Origin: Herpetosiphonaceae bacterium
Lineage (GTDB): Bacteria > Chloroflexota > Chloroflexia > Chloroflexales > Kallotenuaceae
DNA: 53,122 bases
Assembly: GCA_036374795.1 (NCBI GenBank)
Contig: DASUTC010000192.1
Location: 1-53,122, forward strand
Direction: 5' to 3'
In this document: in pieces, positions 1-8,317 of the stretch
How the letters are laid out: each line of letters begins with the position of its first letter
Position numbering within the stretch: the stretch's first letter is position 1
Made by a program: the position numbers and the translations under genes
Notes under the pieces: generated by a model
Seen by the model: only the letters and a program-made list of their open reading frames with translations
What the model was told of the DNA's origin: nothing
Databases searched by the model: none

Positions 1-210
1 ATCTGGCTGATCACGCTGCGGACCTATGCCGAGGATGATATTCCGGTGCTGGTGTGTACGGCGGATCGCCAATCGCTGCATCTGCACGCTCAAGATCTGA
101 TCGATTTGCAGGCTGAGCTGCTCGCCAAGCCTTTCACGCCCGACGATCTGGTGCAGGCTGTCCACCAGCATGCGATCGGCTCGCGCAGGGCCAGCGCTGC
201 GACGTATTGA
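1..210 (+). CDS. Response-regulator receiver domain, C-terminal fragment
   Basis: The first 69 codons are open from the window edge and end at TGA 208-210, so the gene starts upstream. The fragment reads like the second half of a CheY-like receiver: a beta-4 strand PVLVCTAD, then beta-5 with the conserved lysine in LLAKPFTPDDL, followed by the last helix. The phosphoacceptor Asp lies outside the window. Nothing follows the receiver except about ten residues, so this is either a stand-alone receiver or the receiver end of a hybrid histidine kinase. It faces the minus-strand PAS-STAS regulator at 382-1653, so the two genes converge. The family call is secure, but the full architecture cannot be seen. 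Confidence 0.75.
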   Translation: MWLITLRTYAEDDIPVLVCTADRQSLHLHAQDLIDLQAELLAKPFTPDDLVQAVHQHAIGSRRASAATY

Positions 211-224
211 ACGAGCGATCTGTG

Positions 225-375
225 TAAGGAAGAACAGGGAACCAATGAGGAATCGAGGACCAAGAACCGACGCCATACGGGTGCCATGCGGTGCCCTCTG
301 GGCATGGGCACCCGGCATGATACCCCGGCGCACCAGGCACCTGGAACTTGGAGCTTGAAACCTGGAGCTTGAAAC
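225..375. repeat. Dispersed GAACC/CTTGAAAC-type intergenic repeat
   Basis: Between two convergent genes lies purine-rich low-complexity sequence built of short units such as GAACC, ACCTGGAAC, GGAGCTTGAAAC and CTCGAAAC. One part (254-269) is a 16-base exact match, CGAGGACCAAGAACCG, to the coding strand of an insertion inside NRPS1 (complement of 51944-51959). A middle part (about 292-316) has GGTGCCC and GGGCACC arms. I read it as a member of a dispersed repeat family in this genome. It encodes nothing I recognise. Confidence 0.6.
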
Positions 376-381
376 TCGAAA

Positions 382-1653
382 CTAGCTGTGATGATCGAGC
401 GCGTAGGCAATGCCGCTCTGCAAGGTGCTGCGGATGATGACCTCGCCAAGATCGATGCCCAGCGTCACCAGCGCCTGGGCAACTTCGGCGCGCATGCCGG
501 TGATGACCATCTGTGCGCCTAAGAGCTTGAGGCTTTGTCCGGCTTGAATCAGCGTGTTCGCAACCTGGGCATCGATATGCGGCACGCCCGTAATATCGAC
601 GATCACAACCAGTGCGCGCTGTGTGCTGACGCCCTCTACCAGGGCGCTCAACATCGCCTGTGCCCGCTGCTGATCGATCACACCAACGATCGGCATCACG
701 AGCACCTGATCGTTGAGCGGGATCAGCGGCGTCGATAATTCCGCCACGATTGCCGCCTGGGTCCGAATGATCTGCTCGCGTAGCCGCACCTGCTCCTGCT
801 CGATGCGTCGGCGCTCCGTGATGTCGCGGCCCACCCAAACCACCGTATCATCGCCGATGGGTGAGATAGCGCCGCTAAACCAGTGCTCGTGCTCGCCGAT
901 CTGCAAGGGATACTCGATATGAACCACCTGATGCGAGAGCAGAGCACGCCGAATAATCGTGAGAAAGAAATCGGCCTGCGCTGCCGGAAAGACCTCGTGG
1001 AGCCGTTTGCCGGTCAGCTCATTGGCTGGCCTGTACAGCAGCCGAGGATTGGTCGGGGCCACTTTGCGGTAGTAGCCCTCGCGATCGAGCACCAGAATCA
1101 CGTCCATGATCGCCGCGAGCAGCGCCCGTAGCTCTTGCTCCGAGTCGCGCAGTTGGATCTCTGTTTGCTTGCGCTCGGTGATGTTGCGGTTGACTTCGAC
1201 GACCACCGCCTGCTGCTGCCAGATGTGCTGCTGCAGGACCCACCGGCTGCTGATGACGAGGCTGTGGCCGTCGCGGCAGCGGTGGATGAGCTCGCCCTCC
1301 CAGGCGGCGGCGCGCTGCATCTGCGCTTCGATCTCCGCGAGCGGGATCGGAAATTGTGTTTGGAGCAGCGTGTGAACATGCTTGCCAAGCGCCTCCGCAC
1401 GACTCCAGCCGTAGGTCTGCTCGGCGGTCTGATTCCAAAATAAGATCGTGCCTGCCGGATCGCGTACCAGCACCGCATCATGCGTCAAGTTAAGCAGGAA
1501 GAGATGCTCTTGAAGCGTTGTGATCTGCTGCGCAAACGCCTCTTCGGCATGCCTGCGCTGATCCAACTCCTGCTCTAGCTCCTGAACACGCTGCTGTAGC
1601 TGGGCCAGCTCTTCGTCTTGTGCTGATGCGGTAGGGGTAGTAGGTTCCTTCAT
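382..1653 (-). CDS. PAS-PAS-STAS signalling protein (RsbR-like)
   Basis: The 423-residue protein has four parts: an N-terminal Gln/Glu-rich coiled coil (about residues 12-55), a PAS domain (about 52-165, with ILFWNQTAEQTYGWSR), a second PAS (about 175-285) and a C-terminal STAS domain (about 305-420). The STAS part carries DITGVPHID and LGAQMVITGMR, the segments that hold the phosphorylated Thr/Ser residues in RsbR-type stressosome proteins. By family it should sense a signal through its PAS domains and act by STAS contacts with a partner-switching kinase or in a stressosome. It is cytoplasmic, with no membrane segment. I chose ATG 1653; an in-frame GTG at 1710 would add 19 unlikely residues, and neither has a strong ribosome site. 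No RsbS/RsbT partner is in the window. Confidence 0.85.
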   Translation of the reverse strand: MKEPTTPTASAQDEELAQLQQRVQELEQELDQRRHAEEAFAQQITTLQEHLFLLNLTHDAVLVRDPAGTILFWNQTAEQTYGWSRAEALGKHVHTLLQTQFPIPLAEIEAQMQRAAAWEGELIHRCRDGHSLVISSRWVLQQHIWQQQAVVVEVNRNITERKQTEIQLRDSEQELRALLAAIMDVILVLDREGYYRKVAPTNPRLLYRPANELTGKRLHEVFPAAQADFFLTIIRRALLSHQVVHIEYPLQIGEHEHWFSGAISPIGDDTVVWVGRDITERRRIEQEQVRLREQIIRTQAAIVAELSTPLIPLNDQVLVMPIVGVIDQQRAQAMLSALVEGVSTQRALVVIVDITGVPHIDAQVANTLIQAGQSLKLLGAQMVITGMRAEVAQALVTLGIDLGEVIIRSTLQSGIAYALDHHS

Positions 1654-1710
1654 AAACGTGCCAGCGCGGAGACTGTCGCAACGACGTGACAGCAGAAGCG
1701 CCTCCTCCAC

Positions 1711-2335
1711 CCACCCGCTTGCAGAGCAAGGACAGATGTGCTAAGCCGACAATGTGTAAGCAACGCTGGTGCTCTGACAGAGCAAGAATTTCCGCATATG
1801 TCCAACACGGCATATGAGGTTGCGGCATGTATACCTCGCTGCCGGGGCAACCATTCGCCCGGCATGTACGCGGTGATACCAATCAGTGTCGGGACAGCCA
1901 TCCTGGAGCGCTCCGAAAGCGCGACGGCTACCCGTGCGGGTGAGGATGCCTGCGCGAGCGGACGGGTGCTAACTCCATCATCTTCCTCATCATCGGCGGC
2001 GCGATCAAGGAAATCTGGGAAGGCCGATGCAGACGACACGATCGGAAGTGTATCTGTACAGTCGGATGGTTGTCGTAGCAGGCGATATGTGCTCATAAGG
2101 CGTCTTTTTTTACAGTCTACCAGTCAACCGCGCGCTGACTAGCTGACTGATGTCCTAATGTGACCTGGGTCCTAGATTCCCGCTCCCAATGGACTAGAGT
2201 TTGCCGGTCAAAAATCGTTTACTGTTGGATGGTCGGCAGGCGGAGCGGTTGGTGGGCGCGGGGATGCCTGGCGGATAGCGCTGAATCAGCGCGGCGGTAT
2301 GTCGGCTGTGCGGCAGCAGGGCATGATCGTCGGGC
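1711..2335. other. Gene-poor stretch
   Basis: No recognisable gene lies in these 625 bases. Open frames exist on both strands; one on the minus strand (2096 to 1650, with an Asp/Glu-rich patch DRAADDEEDD) starts plausibly. It has no ribosome site, no family resemblance, and runs over the start of the PAS-STAS gene. Near 2194-2335 a frame continues out of phase beyond the GNAT stop, but I see no homology in it. The promoter of the PAS-STAS gene probably lies here, though I could not identify it. Confidence 0.5.
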
Positions 2336-2872
2336 TTAAGCGCGTGGGAGCGCCTTCGGCGGCGCATCGCCATGTTCCTGCGGTGTCGCTCCAGAGGCCG
2401 ATCGTTCAAGGAGCGTGTGGGGGGCGACAAAGCCAAAGCGTTGATACAGCGGACGACTCTTCCGGGAGGGCCACAAGATGATGGTTTCGACATCGGCTGC
2501 CCGGCACGCCTCAAGCGCGATTCGCAGCAGCCGCGAGCCGATGCCACGATTGCGCCACGACGGTACTACATACACATTGGTCAGATAGACCAGCTGCTCG
2601 GCTTCGACCACGGGATTGGGAATCTTCTCGACAAACTGTGCAAAGATCTGTCCAACCAGCTCGTCGTCGGCGGTGGCGGCAACCCAGGCCCGCCACGCGG
2701 CCTGAGCTAAGCGCGACGCCATCCAGGTGGTAGCGCGCGCGACGAAAAGCTCCTCCGGCTCGGTGGCGCTGGCGATCTCGCTGCGGAACTGGTAGCGCAT
2801 AGCGGCTAGACGCGGCGCGTCGGCGACACCGGCAGGTCGAATGTGAATTTTCGTCGGGTCGAGAATCTTCAT
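2336..2872 (-). CDS. GNAT-family N-acetyltransferase
   Basis: This 178-residue protein has the GNAT fold signatures in order. They are an N-terminal IRPAGVADAPRLAAMR segment, a central acceptor strand LVYLTNVYVVPSWRNRGIGSRLL that holds the acetyl-CoA pyrophosphate loop (R/Q-x-x-G-x-G/A, here RNRGIG), and the late segment RPLYQRFGFV. It would transfer an acetyl group from acetyl-CoA to an unknown amine in the cytoplasm. The last 20 residues (after LLERSA) are charged and probably unstructured. The gene stands alone, downstream of the esterase gene on the same strand, separated from it by a dispersed repeat. The substrate cannot be told from the sequence. Confidence 0.9.
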   Translation of the reverse strand: MKILDPTKIHIRPAGVADAPRLAAMRYQFRSEIASATEPEELFVARATTWMASRLAQAAWRAWVAATADDELVGQIFAQFVEKIPNPVVEAEQLVYLTNVYVVPSWRNRGIGSRLLRIALEACRAADVETIILWPSRKSRPLYQRFGFVAPHTLLERSASGATPQEHGDAPPKALPRA

Positions 2873-2894
2873 AGCTTAGCGTTCAAAGATTCGG

Positions 2895-2975
2895 GTTGCA
2901 GGCCCTCATCCCAGGCCCGGAGGGCGCCCGCCCTTGTGCTGCGTCTGAAGGGCACCCGCCCGGCCTGACGGCACA
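2895..2975. repeat. Dispersed GGCCCTCA / GGGCACCCGCC repeat
   Basis: The sequence has AGGCCCTCATCCCAGG followed by two GGGC(A/G)CCCGCC units. A related AGGCCCTCACCCCGG occurs at about 27578-27592. AGGGCACCCGCC (2949-2960) matches exactly inside an NRPS1 adenylation domain at 45335-45346. It looks like the wreckage of an intergenic repeat family and codes for nothing recognisable. Confidence 0.5.
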
Positions 2976-2983
2976 TCAGCTCG

Positions 2984-4330
2984 CTACAATCCCGTCGGAT
3001 ACGTTTCGGGCGGCTCGCCGCTCTCCCACTCCGCCGTACGATCCAGCGGCTCGACCGCGCGCGTTTCGTCGAGATGGAGCAGCGCGTCGAACTGTTCGGG
3101 GAGCCGGGCGTGGAAATAATGGCTCAGCCGCTCCGTCTCAGGCCGGTAGATCACGCCGATCGCGCGCTGGAGACGTTCCTGGCGCAGCTCATCGATGGCA
3201 GGATGCCGCGCGCGCAGGTTGAGCAGGAATGCGGGCATGCCAACCGCGTGAAACAGCGCCTCGTAGCTGCCCTTCAGCCCTGGTCGCACGCGCTTTCGTT
3301 CGGGGGGCGCGCCCCAGTCGGAGGCGGCGGTGACGCTGCCGGTGTAGGTGCTGAAGCCGATCAGGAACGACTCGCGACCGTAGCGCTCGCGCACAAGCTG
3401 GCCCACGTTCAGCTCGCCGGACTCGCCCATCTCCGTGGCGCGCGCGTCGCCGAGATGCGAGTTGTGCTCCCAGACGACCACCTTGCTACGACCGCCGTGG
3501 CGATCGAGATGCCCGATCAGCGCGTCGAGCGTCTCGGCCATATGACAATCGCGCACGTTCCACGACGAGACGCGGCCCTGAAACATGGTGCGGTAGTAGT
3601 CTTCCGCGTTTTTGGCAAGACGCGCGTTCTGCTCAGCGTAGAAATACTCATCCTCGGCCACGCCGCCATCGCGCCGGGCGTACTCACCCGCGCGGCGCTG
3701 CAGCTCGCGTAGCTGCTCCAGCACCTCGTCGTGGCACGACTGGCTCAGGTTGAAGCTGGCGACATAGCCGTACGCCTGCGGATCTTCGCCGAAGTGCTCG
3801 AAGCAGGCGTAGCGGTAGCGCGCCCGCGCCGCCGCTTCGGGATCGACCTTCGCCAGATACTCCAGCACGGCATCGATCGAGGCGTACAGGCTGTACAGAT
3901 CCAGCCCGTAAAGCCCGACCTTCGGCGCGTTTTGCGGCGCGGCCAGGTTGTGCTCGCGCAGCCACTCCACGAAATCGCGCACGACCGTGTTGCGCCACAT
4001 CCAGGTCGGGAAGCGCTTGAAGCCAGAGAGCGCGGCATCGCTATCTCGATCGCCGCCTCCGCCCCGCACGTAGCAGTTGACCCGGTAGGCATCCGGCCAG
4101 TCGGCCTCGACCGCCACCGCATGAAAGTCGCGCTCGCGGATCAGCCGCTTCGTGATCTCGGCGCGCTCACGGTAAAACTCATGCGTGCCGTGCGACGCCT
4201 CGCCGATCAGCACCACACGCGCGGCGCCGATCTGCTCGATCAGCGCGTCGTAATCGGTGGCCGCGCCCGTGAGCGGCTGCGCGACGGCACGTAGGCTCTG
4301 CGCAAGGCCGGTTGACGTTGCATCTGTCAT
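2984..4330 (-). CDS. Erythromycin esterase-family hydrolase
   Basis: The 448-residue protein matches the erythromycin esterase family (Ere/succinoglycan-biosynthesis type). It has [16 protein letters not shown] near residues 41-56 with the family Glu44 and His47, then [15 protein letters not shown], and later [14 protein letters not shown] with the second His pair. Characterised members (EreA, EreC) open the macrolide lactone ring without metal. Most chromosomal members, including this branch, have unknown substrates, so a resistance role is not claimed. I chose ATG 4330 because GAGGAGAG stands just upstream; an earlier in-frame start at 4405 would add 25 basic residues with no ribosome site. 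No signal peptide is seen. It lies upstream of the GNAT gene on the same strand, about 110 bases away, so joint transcription is possible. Confidence 0.88.
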   Translation of the reverse strand: MTDATSTGLAQSLRAVAQPLTGAATDYDALIEQIGAARVVLIGEASHGTHEFYRERAEITKRLIRERDFHAVAVEADWPDAYRVNCYVRGGGGDRDSDAALSGFKRFPTWMWRNTVVRDFVEWLREHNLAAPQNAPKVGLYGLDLYSLYASIDAVLEYLAKVDPEAAARARYRYACFEHFGEDPQAYGYVASFNLSQSCHDEVLEQLRELQRRAGEYARRDGGVAEDEYFYAEQNARLAKNAEDYYRTMFQGRVSSWNVRDCHMAETLDALIGHLDRHGGRSKVVVWEHNSHLGDARATEMGESGELNVGQLVRERYGRESFLIGFSTYTGSVTAASDWGAPPERKRVRPGLKGSYEALFHAVGMPAFLLNLRARHPAIDELRQERLQRAIGVIYRPETERLSHYFHARLPEQFDALLHLDETRAVEPLDRTAEWESGEPPETYPTGL

Positions 4331-4719
4331 GGCGTTTCTCTCCTCAGCATCCCGGCGCGCGCCCCGCCGGATCATGGAGATCCGTGTCCTTATAGCTGCG
4401 GTCACATCCGGTAAGGCGCAATCGCTCAGACGATCCGGCTACGCCGATCCTGGGCGCAGCAGCAAGCGTGCCACAACGCCGCGCCGCGTTCTCGACCGAG
4501 ACAAGCCGGCTACGCGCGCGATCCCGCAGCATAGCGAGGCTAGCCTGGAATGACGGCTGACCCAGGCGATGCAGCTTGGTGAACGAATCGCTACGAGCGA
4601 TGAACCGTTTCTTTCTGTTACCGGCACTGCTCTGACCTAGACTATGCATACAACCGAGCGCTCATGCGTGAGCGCTGGATGGTGTCTCAGGATCGGGTGG
4701 CTGCTTCGTTAGAAAGGAC
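4331..4719. other. Divergent intergenic region
   Basis: This 389-base region separates the minus-strand esterase from the plus-strand stress-protein gene and must hold both promoters. I see no convincing gene, repeat or hairpin, and no clear -35/-10 pair. The ribosome site AGAAAGGAC of the stress-protein gene ends it. Confidence 0.5.
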
Positions 4720-5658
4720 ATGCCTATGTTCCGCTCTTTGCTTGTGCCGCTTGATGGCTCGCCCTTTGGCGAACATGCGCTGCCGATCGCCCGGCAGATC
4801 GCGCTCCAGGCGCATGCAACGCTGCATCTCGTCCATGTCCACGTGCCGATTGTCTTCGTGTCCATCGGCGATGTATCGCTAGGCGGCGTGCCGATCACCG
4901 ATATACGCATGGATAATGAATACCGCGAGCGCGAGCGAGTCTATCTGGAAGCGGTGCGCACGCGGCTGACCAGCGACGCAGATCTGACTGTCGATTGCGA
5001 GATCGTGGATGGGCCGGTCAGTGGAGCGATCACGCAGTATGCCGCGCGGATCGGCGCCGATCTGGTGGTGATGACCACGCATGGACGAGGTGGTCTGACC
5101 CGCTTCTGGCTCGGCAGCACCGCCGATGCGTTTATTCGTCACAGCCCAATCCCAACGCTGCTGGTTCGTCCCCACGAGGCGCTGCCGGATCTCGATCAGT
5201 CGTATGACCTGCGGCGAATCTTGATCCCGCTCGACGGATCGGCGCTGGCCGAGCAGATTCTGGATCTGGCGCTCACGCTCGGCGGCCTGAGCAACGCCGC
5301 GTACGATCTGCTCCAGGTGATCGAGACTGTGCGAGTCGGCGGCTGGGCACCCGGCGTCAACCTGGCGACTGTCGAGCGCGAGGTGGCGGAGAGCCGCTAT
5401 GAGCAGGCGCAGCAATACCTGGCCGATGTCGTGGAGCGGCTGCAAGCCAGGGACGTGACGGCACAGCCGCACGTGATCTGCGCCGAGCAGACGGCATCGG
5501 CGATTCTCGACTATGCTCAGCGGCACAACGCCGATGCTATCGCGCTGGCAACACACGGCTGGGGTGGATTGAAGCGCGTGGTGCTCGGCAGCGTGTCGGA
5601 TAAAGTCCTGCGCGGCACGGTCTGCCCGGTGCTGCTCTACCGGCCACGCGAGCCATAG
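4720..5658 (+). CDS. Universal stress protein with two Usp domains
   Basis: The 312-residue protein is a tandem of two UspA domains, about residues 3-150 and 162-310. Each begins with a LVPLDGS or LIPLDGS strand and ends with an ATP-loop signature: HGRGGLTRFWLGST in the first and HGWGGLKRVVLGSV in the second. Both fit the G-2x-G-9x-G(S/T) pattern of ATP-binding Usp proteins, so both sites look intact. Tandem Usp proteins of this size are typical of Chloroflexota, Actinomycetota and Cyanobacteria and bind adenine nucleotides under stress. AGAAAGGAC precedes the ATG; a second ATG two codons later is possible. Downstream on the same strand are a flavoprotein and a double-CBS protein. Together they suggest a redox- or energy-stress group, but the 329-base gap speaks against one operon. 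Confidence 0.92.
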   Translation: MPMFRSLLVPLDGSPFGEHALPIARQIALQAHATLHLVHVHVPIVFVSIGDVSLGGVPITDIRMDNEYRERERVYLEAVRTRLTSDADLTVDCEIVDGPVSGAITQYAARIGADLVVMTTHGRGGLTRFWLGSTADAFIRHSPIPTLLVRPHEALPDLDQSYDLRRILIPLDGSALAEQILDLALTLGGLSNAAYDLLQVIETVRVGGWAPGVNLATVEREVAESRYEQAQQYLADVVERLQARDVTAQPHVICAEQTASAILDYAQRHNADAIALATHGWGGLKRVVLGSVSDKVLRGTVCPVLLYRPREP

Positions 5659-5666
5659 CGCGGAAT

Positions 5667-5775
5667 CAAGGTTTTCGAGTTCAAAGCTCTGATGTCGGAG
5701 TTTCGAGATCGGCTTCGTCTTGTTCGCTTGTGCTTTCGTTTGGCTCTCTGCTCTTTGTTCTGTTGTTCTTTCGCG
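5667..5775. repeat. Dispersed GTTTCGAG / TTTGTTCT repeat
   Basis: This pyrimidine-rich low-complexity run lies downstream of the Usp gene, inside the 329-base gap 5659-5987. It contains GTTTTCGAGTTC, GAGTTTCGAG and CTTTGTTCTGTTGTTCTTTCG. GAGTTTCGAG and TTTGTTCT recur in the insertion at 51911-51980 inside NRPS1. I read it as the same dispersed family seen at 225-375. The rest of the gap (5776-5987) shows no gene. Confidence 0.5.
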
Positions 5776-5987
5776 TGATAGCGAGATTAACACGGACAGT
5801 TAGCGAACATACACCATAGGCTTCACCGGCGTTGCTATGCTTGAGGTGCCGGTTGGGGCATACCGCGCGCAGCCGTGCGTTACCTGCTGCGCGCGGTGCG
5901 CGTGGCCTGATCGCCGGTTGAACAGCGCAGCGCCATCCTCGAACTCTGGCTGCTCATGCGGAATGCTATGTTGCGAAGGAGCATATC

Positions 5988-6926
5988 ATGTATGACCTGA
6001 TCGTCATCGGCGGTGGACCGGCAGCGATGTCGGCGCTTTTCTATGCCACCGGCAAACAGCTCCATGTCATGATGATCTACGAGGATCTGGGCGGCAAGAT
6101 CGGCTGGCTTCAAAGCCTGGCCGGTCCGACCCAGCAGCAGTACTTGCCCGGCAACGAGCTGATGCAAACGCTGACGATGCGGGCCTTGTCGCGCGACGAT
6201 CAGATCCTCAACGATCGCGTGTGCCACGTAACGAAGCCCGGCACGTATTTCAGCGTCGAGACAGCAGAAAACGGAACGCTGGAAGCAGCGACGGTGCTGG
6301 TTGCTACGGGCGCGACGCCGCTGCCGCTGCATGTGCCTGGCGCGCAGCACTTCGCCGATCGTGGCCTGGGCTACTCCGTCACCACCTACGCGCATCTGCT
6401 GGCAGGCAAGCGGGTGGCGGTAATTGGCGGTACGCCGCGCGCCCTGAGCGGCGTGGCCGAGGCGGCCAATACTGCCGAGCGTGTCTTTCTGATCTCGCCC
6501 ACCGCCGTGGATCTGTCTCACCCTCTTGGCCGCGCGCTGGTCGGGCGGTCGAATGTCGAGCTGCTCGAAGGCTACGAGGTGGTCGAGATCCGTGGTCAGC
6601 GCGTCGTCGAATCGGTGATCGTCGAGCGCGACGGCGTGCGCTCAAGCCTTGCTGTCGATCGGGTCTTCGTGGCGCTGGGCCTGGTGCCGAATAGCGAGAT
6701 CGTCCGCGACCTCGCCGCGACCGATCCGCGCGGCTATATTCTGGTGAATGCCTACCATGAGACGACGCTGCCGGGCTTGTTCGCCGCTGGCGACGTCTCC
6801 TCGACCTTTAGCGAGCAGGTGTTGATCGCGATCGGCGACGGCGCTCGTGCGGCGATGAGCGCCTACGACTATGTGCTGGCGCAGCGGCTATTCCCCGATG
6901 CCCAGGAGGCAAGCGACGGCGCGTGA
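5988..6926 (+). CDS. Thioredoxin-reductase-like FAD/NAD(P) oxidoreductase lacking the CxxC
   Basis: The 312-residue protein has the fold of the class II pyridine nucleotide-disulfide oxidoreductases. The FAD Rossmann motif is IGGGPAAMSA near residue 7, followed by LVATGATPLPLHVPG, an NAD(P) region VAVIGGTPRALSG, and the C-terminal FAD strand PGLFAAGDVSS. In thioredoxin reductases a CxxC disulfide sits just before the NADPH domain. Here the place reads GYSVTTYAHLLAGK with no cysteine, so it cannot reduce thioredoxin the usual way. It is closer to flavodoxin/ferredoxin-NADP reductases or uncharacterised redox sensors. The NADP motif is also atypical (GGTPRA rather than GGGDSA). AAGGAG lies just upstream of the ATG. 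It ends 55 bases before the CBS gene, so the two probably share a transcript. Confidence 0.88.
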   Translation: MYDLIVIGGGPAAMSALFYATGKQLHVMMIYEDLGGKIGWLQSLAGPTQQQYLPGNELMQTLTMRALSRDDQILNDRVCHVTKPGTYFSVETAENGTLEAATVLVATGATPLPLHVPGAQHFADRGLGYSVTTYAHLLAGKRVAVIGGTPRALSGVAEAANTAERVFLISPTAVDLSHPLGRALVGRSNVELLEGYEVVEIRGQRVVESVIVERDGVRSSLAVDRVFVALGLVPNSEIVRDLAATDPRGYILVNAYHETTLPGLFAAGDVSSTFSEQVLIAIGDGARAAMSAYDYVLAQRLFPDAQEASDGA

Positions 6927-6981
6927 GCAGCCATCGTCGCTGATGCGCCTTGATGATACACGAAGAACGGAGGAACGAAGC

Positions 6982-7419
6982 ATGTTATTCGTACGCGATC
7001 GTATGATGACACCGCCCAAGACCATTACCCAGGAGACGCTCTTTAATACCGCCTTGCAGATCATGCGCTCCGGCACCATCCGCCGGTTGCCGGTGGTGGA
7101 CCCGCAAGGCAGGCTGCTGGGGATCGTGACGGAGCGCGACCTCCTGCGGGTTGCCGATCACTACTTCCAGGCGGCGATCCCGGTTGATGAGTTTATGGTG
7201 CGGCAGGTGGTGACGACGACGCCGGAGATGCCGCTGGTCGATGCCGCGTCGCTGATGGTGGCAAACAAAGTCGGCGGCCTGCCGGTGCTTGATCCTGCCC
7301 GTCGCGTGATCGGCCTGATTACGGTCACAGATATTTTCAGCACGCTGGTCGAGCTGCTGCGCGCCGCCGATGCTCTGGAGGCGCGCGCGCTTGGGGCGGC
7401 GAAGACCAGGCTGGAGTAG
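6982..7419 (+). CDS. Double CBS-domain protein
   Basis: The 145-residue protein consists of two CBS domains, about residues 8-62 and 72-128. Diagnostic strings are VRDRMMTPPKTI, RRLPVVDPQGRLLGIVTERDLL, VDEFMVRQVVTT and GGLPVLDPARRVIGLITVTDI. Such a pair forms a Bateman module that binds AMP, ATP or related ligands and senses energy state; no effector domain is attached. I chose ATG 6982 because GGAGG lies 6-11 bases upstream; an earlier in-frame start would overlap the previous gene. It follows the flavoprotein gene closely and ends before a strong hairpin terminator at 7481. Confidence 0.92.
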   Translation: MLFVRDRMMTPPKTITQETLFNTALQIMRSGTIRRLPVVDPQGRLLGIVTERDLLRVADHYFQAAIPVDEFMVRQVVTTTPEMPLVDAASLMVANKVGGLPVLDPARRVIGLITVTDIFSTLVELLRAADALEARALGAAKTRLE

Positions 7420-7480
7420 CACGCAGCCGACGAACAGCGCTCCTACCTGAAGCTTGCCCTGCGACGAGCGGCAGATCCAG

Positions 7481-7534
7481 CGCCAGCATGTGTAAAGCAA
7501 CGAGGAGTCTCGCCTGCACACATGCTGGCGTTTT
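7481..7534 (+). terminator. Rho-independent terminator after the CBS gene
   Basis: There is a perfect 13-base inverted repeat, CGCCAGCATGTGT (7481-7493) with ACACATGCTGGCG (7518-7530). A small inner hairpin CGAG-GAGT-CTCG (7501-7512) sits in the loop, and TTTT follows at once. Its place 62 bases after the CBS stop fits the end of the flavoprotein-CBS transcript. The rest of the gap up to 7736 is AT-richer and probably holds the next promoter, which I could not pin down. Confidence 0.75.
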
Positions 7535-7736
7535 GGTGCGCGCGATTCTGTCGATTGCACCATTGCGGCGAGCGGATCAGATGTGTACGACAGATGAAGG
7601 AATTGTTAAGAAACCTCCTTGAAAATGCGATCACTCCTTTACGATTCGCGATTTCAAGCTGCCCTAAGATAGGCGCAGCAAGAGAGACGAGAAGTAAGTA
7701 ACGTAGCCGAGCAGGCTGAGACTTAGGAGGTTCGCT

Positions 7737-8270
7737 ATGTCAATGACGAGTCGCGAACTTTGGACCGTGATCCACGGAATGGGACTCGGTGCGATCTTTT
7801 TATTGGCCTTTGCTGGTGGGCTGGCCGGACTCTACAGTCTGCGCCCTGAGCTGGTGACGCCGCAAGGGATGCGCGAGCGGCTGCCGCGCCTGATCTCTGG
7901 AACATGGATTATGGCGCTGGCCGCGTGGGGCACGGTGATCACCGGAACGTATATTGTGTATCCCTGGTATCGCGCGCGACCACCGGAGGGCACGGCTGAT
8001 TTGAGAGCCTACCCGCGCAGCTTCCTGCTGGCGGACGAGAATCTCCAGGCCTGGCATACCTTCGGCATGGAGTGGAAAGAGCACGTCGCCTGGTTCTCAC
8101 CAATCCTGGCAATGGTCGTGGCGTTTATCGTACTGCGCTACGGTGCCCAGATCGCCGAAAATCCTTTCTTACGCAAGGCCGTGATTGTGCTCTTTGTGCT
8201 AGCCTTTGCCGCTGCTGGCATCGCCGGGCTGTTTGGGGCATTCATTACCAAGGCTGCGCCGCTGCTGTAG
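7737..8270 (+). CDS. Four-helix membrane protein of unknown function
   Basis: I do not recognise a characterised family. The 177-residue protein has four hydrophobic segments: about residues 12-33 (MGLGAIFLLAFAGGLAGLYS), 53-75 (WIMALAAWGTVITGTYIVYP), 118-136 (AWFSPILAMVVAFIVLRYG) and 147-170. Between the second and third is a polar loop with WHTFGMEWKEHVAW. Conserved-looking His residues near helices (HGMG, WHTFGMEWKEHVAW) raise the thought of haem or metal binding, but no known cytochrome motif is complete. AGGAGG lies at ideal distance from ATG 7737. It is 47 bases ahead of another small membrane protein on the same strand, so the pair likely forms a two-gene operon. Confidence 0.8.
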   Translation: MSMTSRELWTVIHGMGLGAIFLLAFAGGLAGLYSLRPELVTPQGMRERLPRLISGTWIMALAAWGTVITGTYIVYPWYRARPPEGTADLRAYPRSFLLADENLQAWHTFGMEWKEHVAWFSPILAMVVAFIVLRYGAQIAENPFLRKAVIVLFVLAFAAAGIAGLFGAFITKAAPLL

Positions 8271-8317
8271 CAGGCGTGTCGTTTGGCAAACAACCATGTG
8301 TGGAGTGAGGTGCTACT

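Noticed and set aside
1650-2096. A 148-codon minus-strand frame with an acidic patch
   Set aside because: It has no ribosome site, overlaps the start of the PAS-STAS gene and has no recognisable fold; kept only as a note in the gap entry.
2984-4330. Calling the erythromycin esterase homologue a macrolide-resistance gene
   Set aside because: Most chromosomal family members have unknown substrates, and nothing in the neighbourhood points to macrolides.
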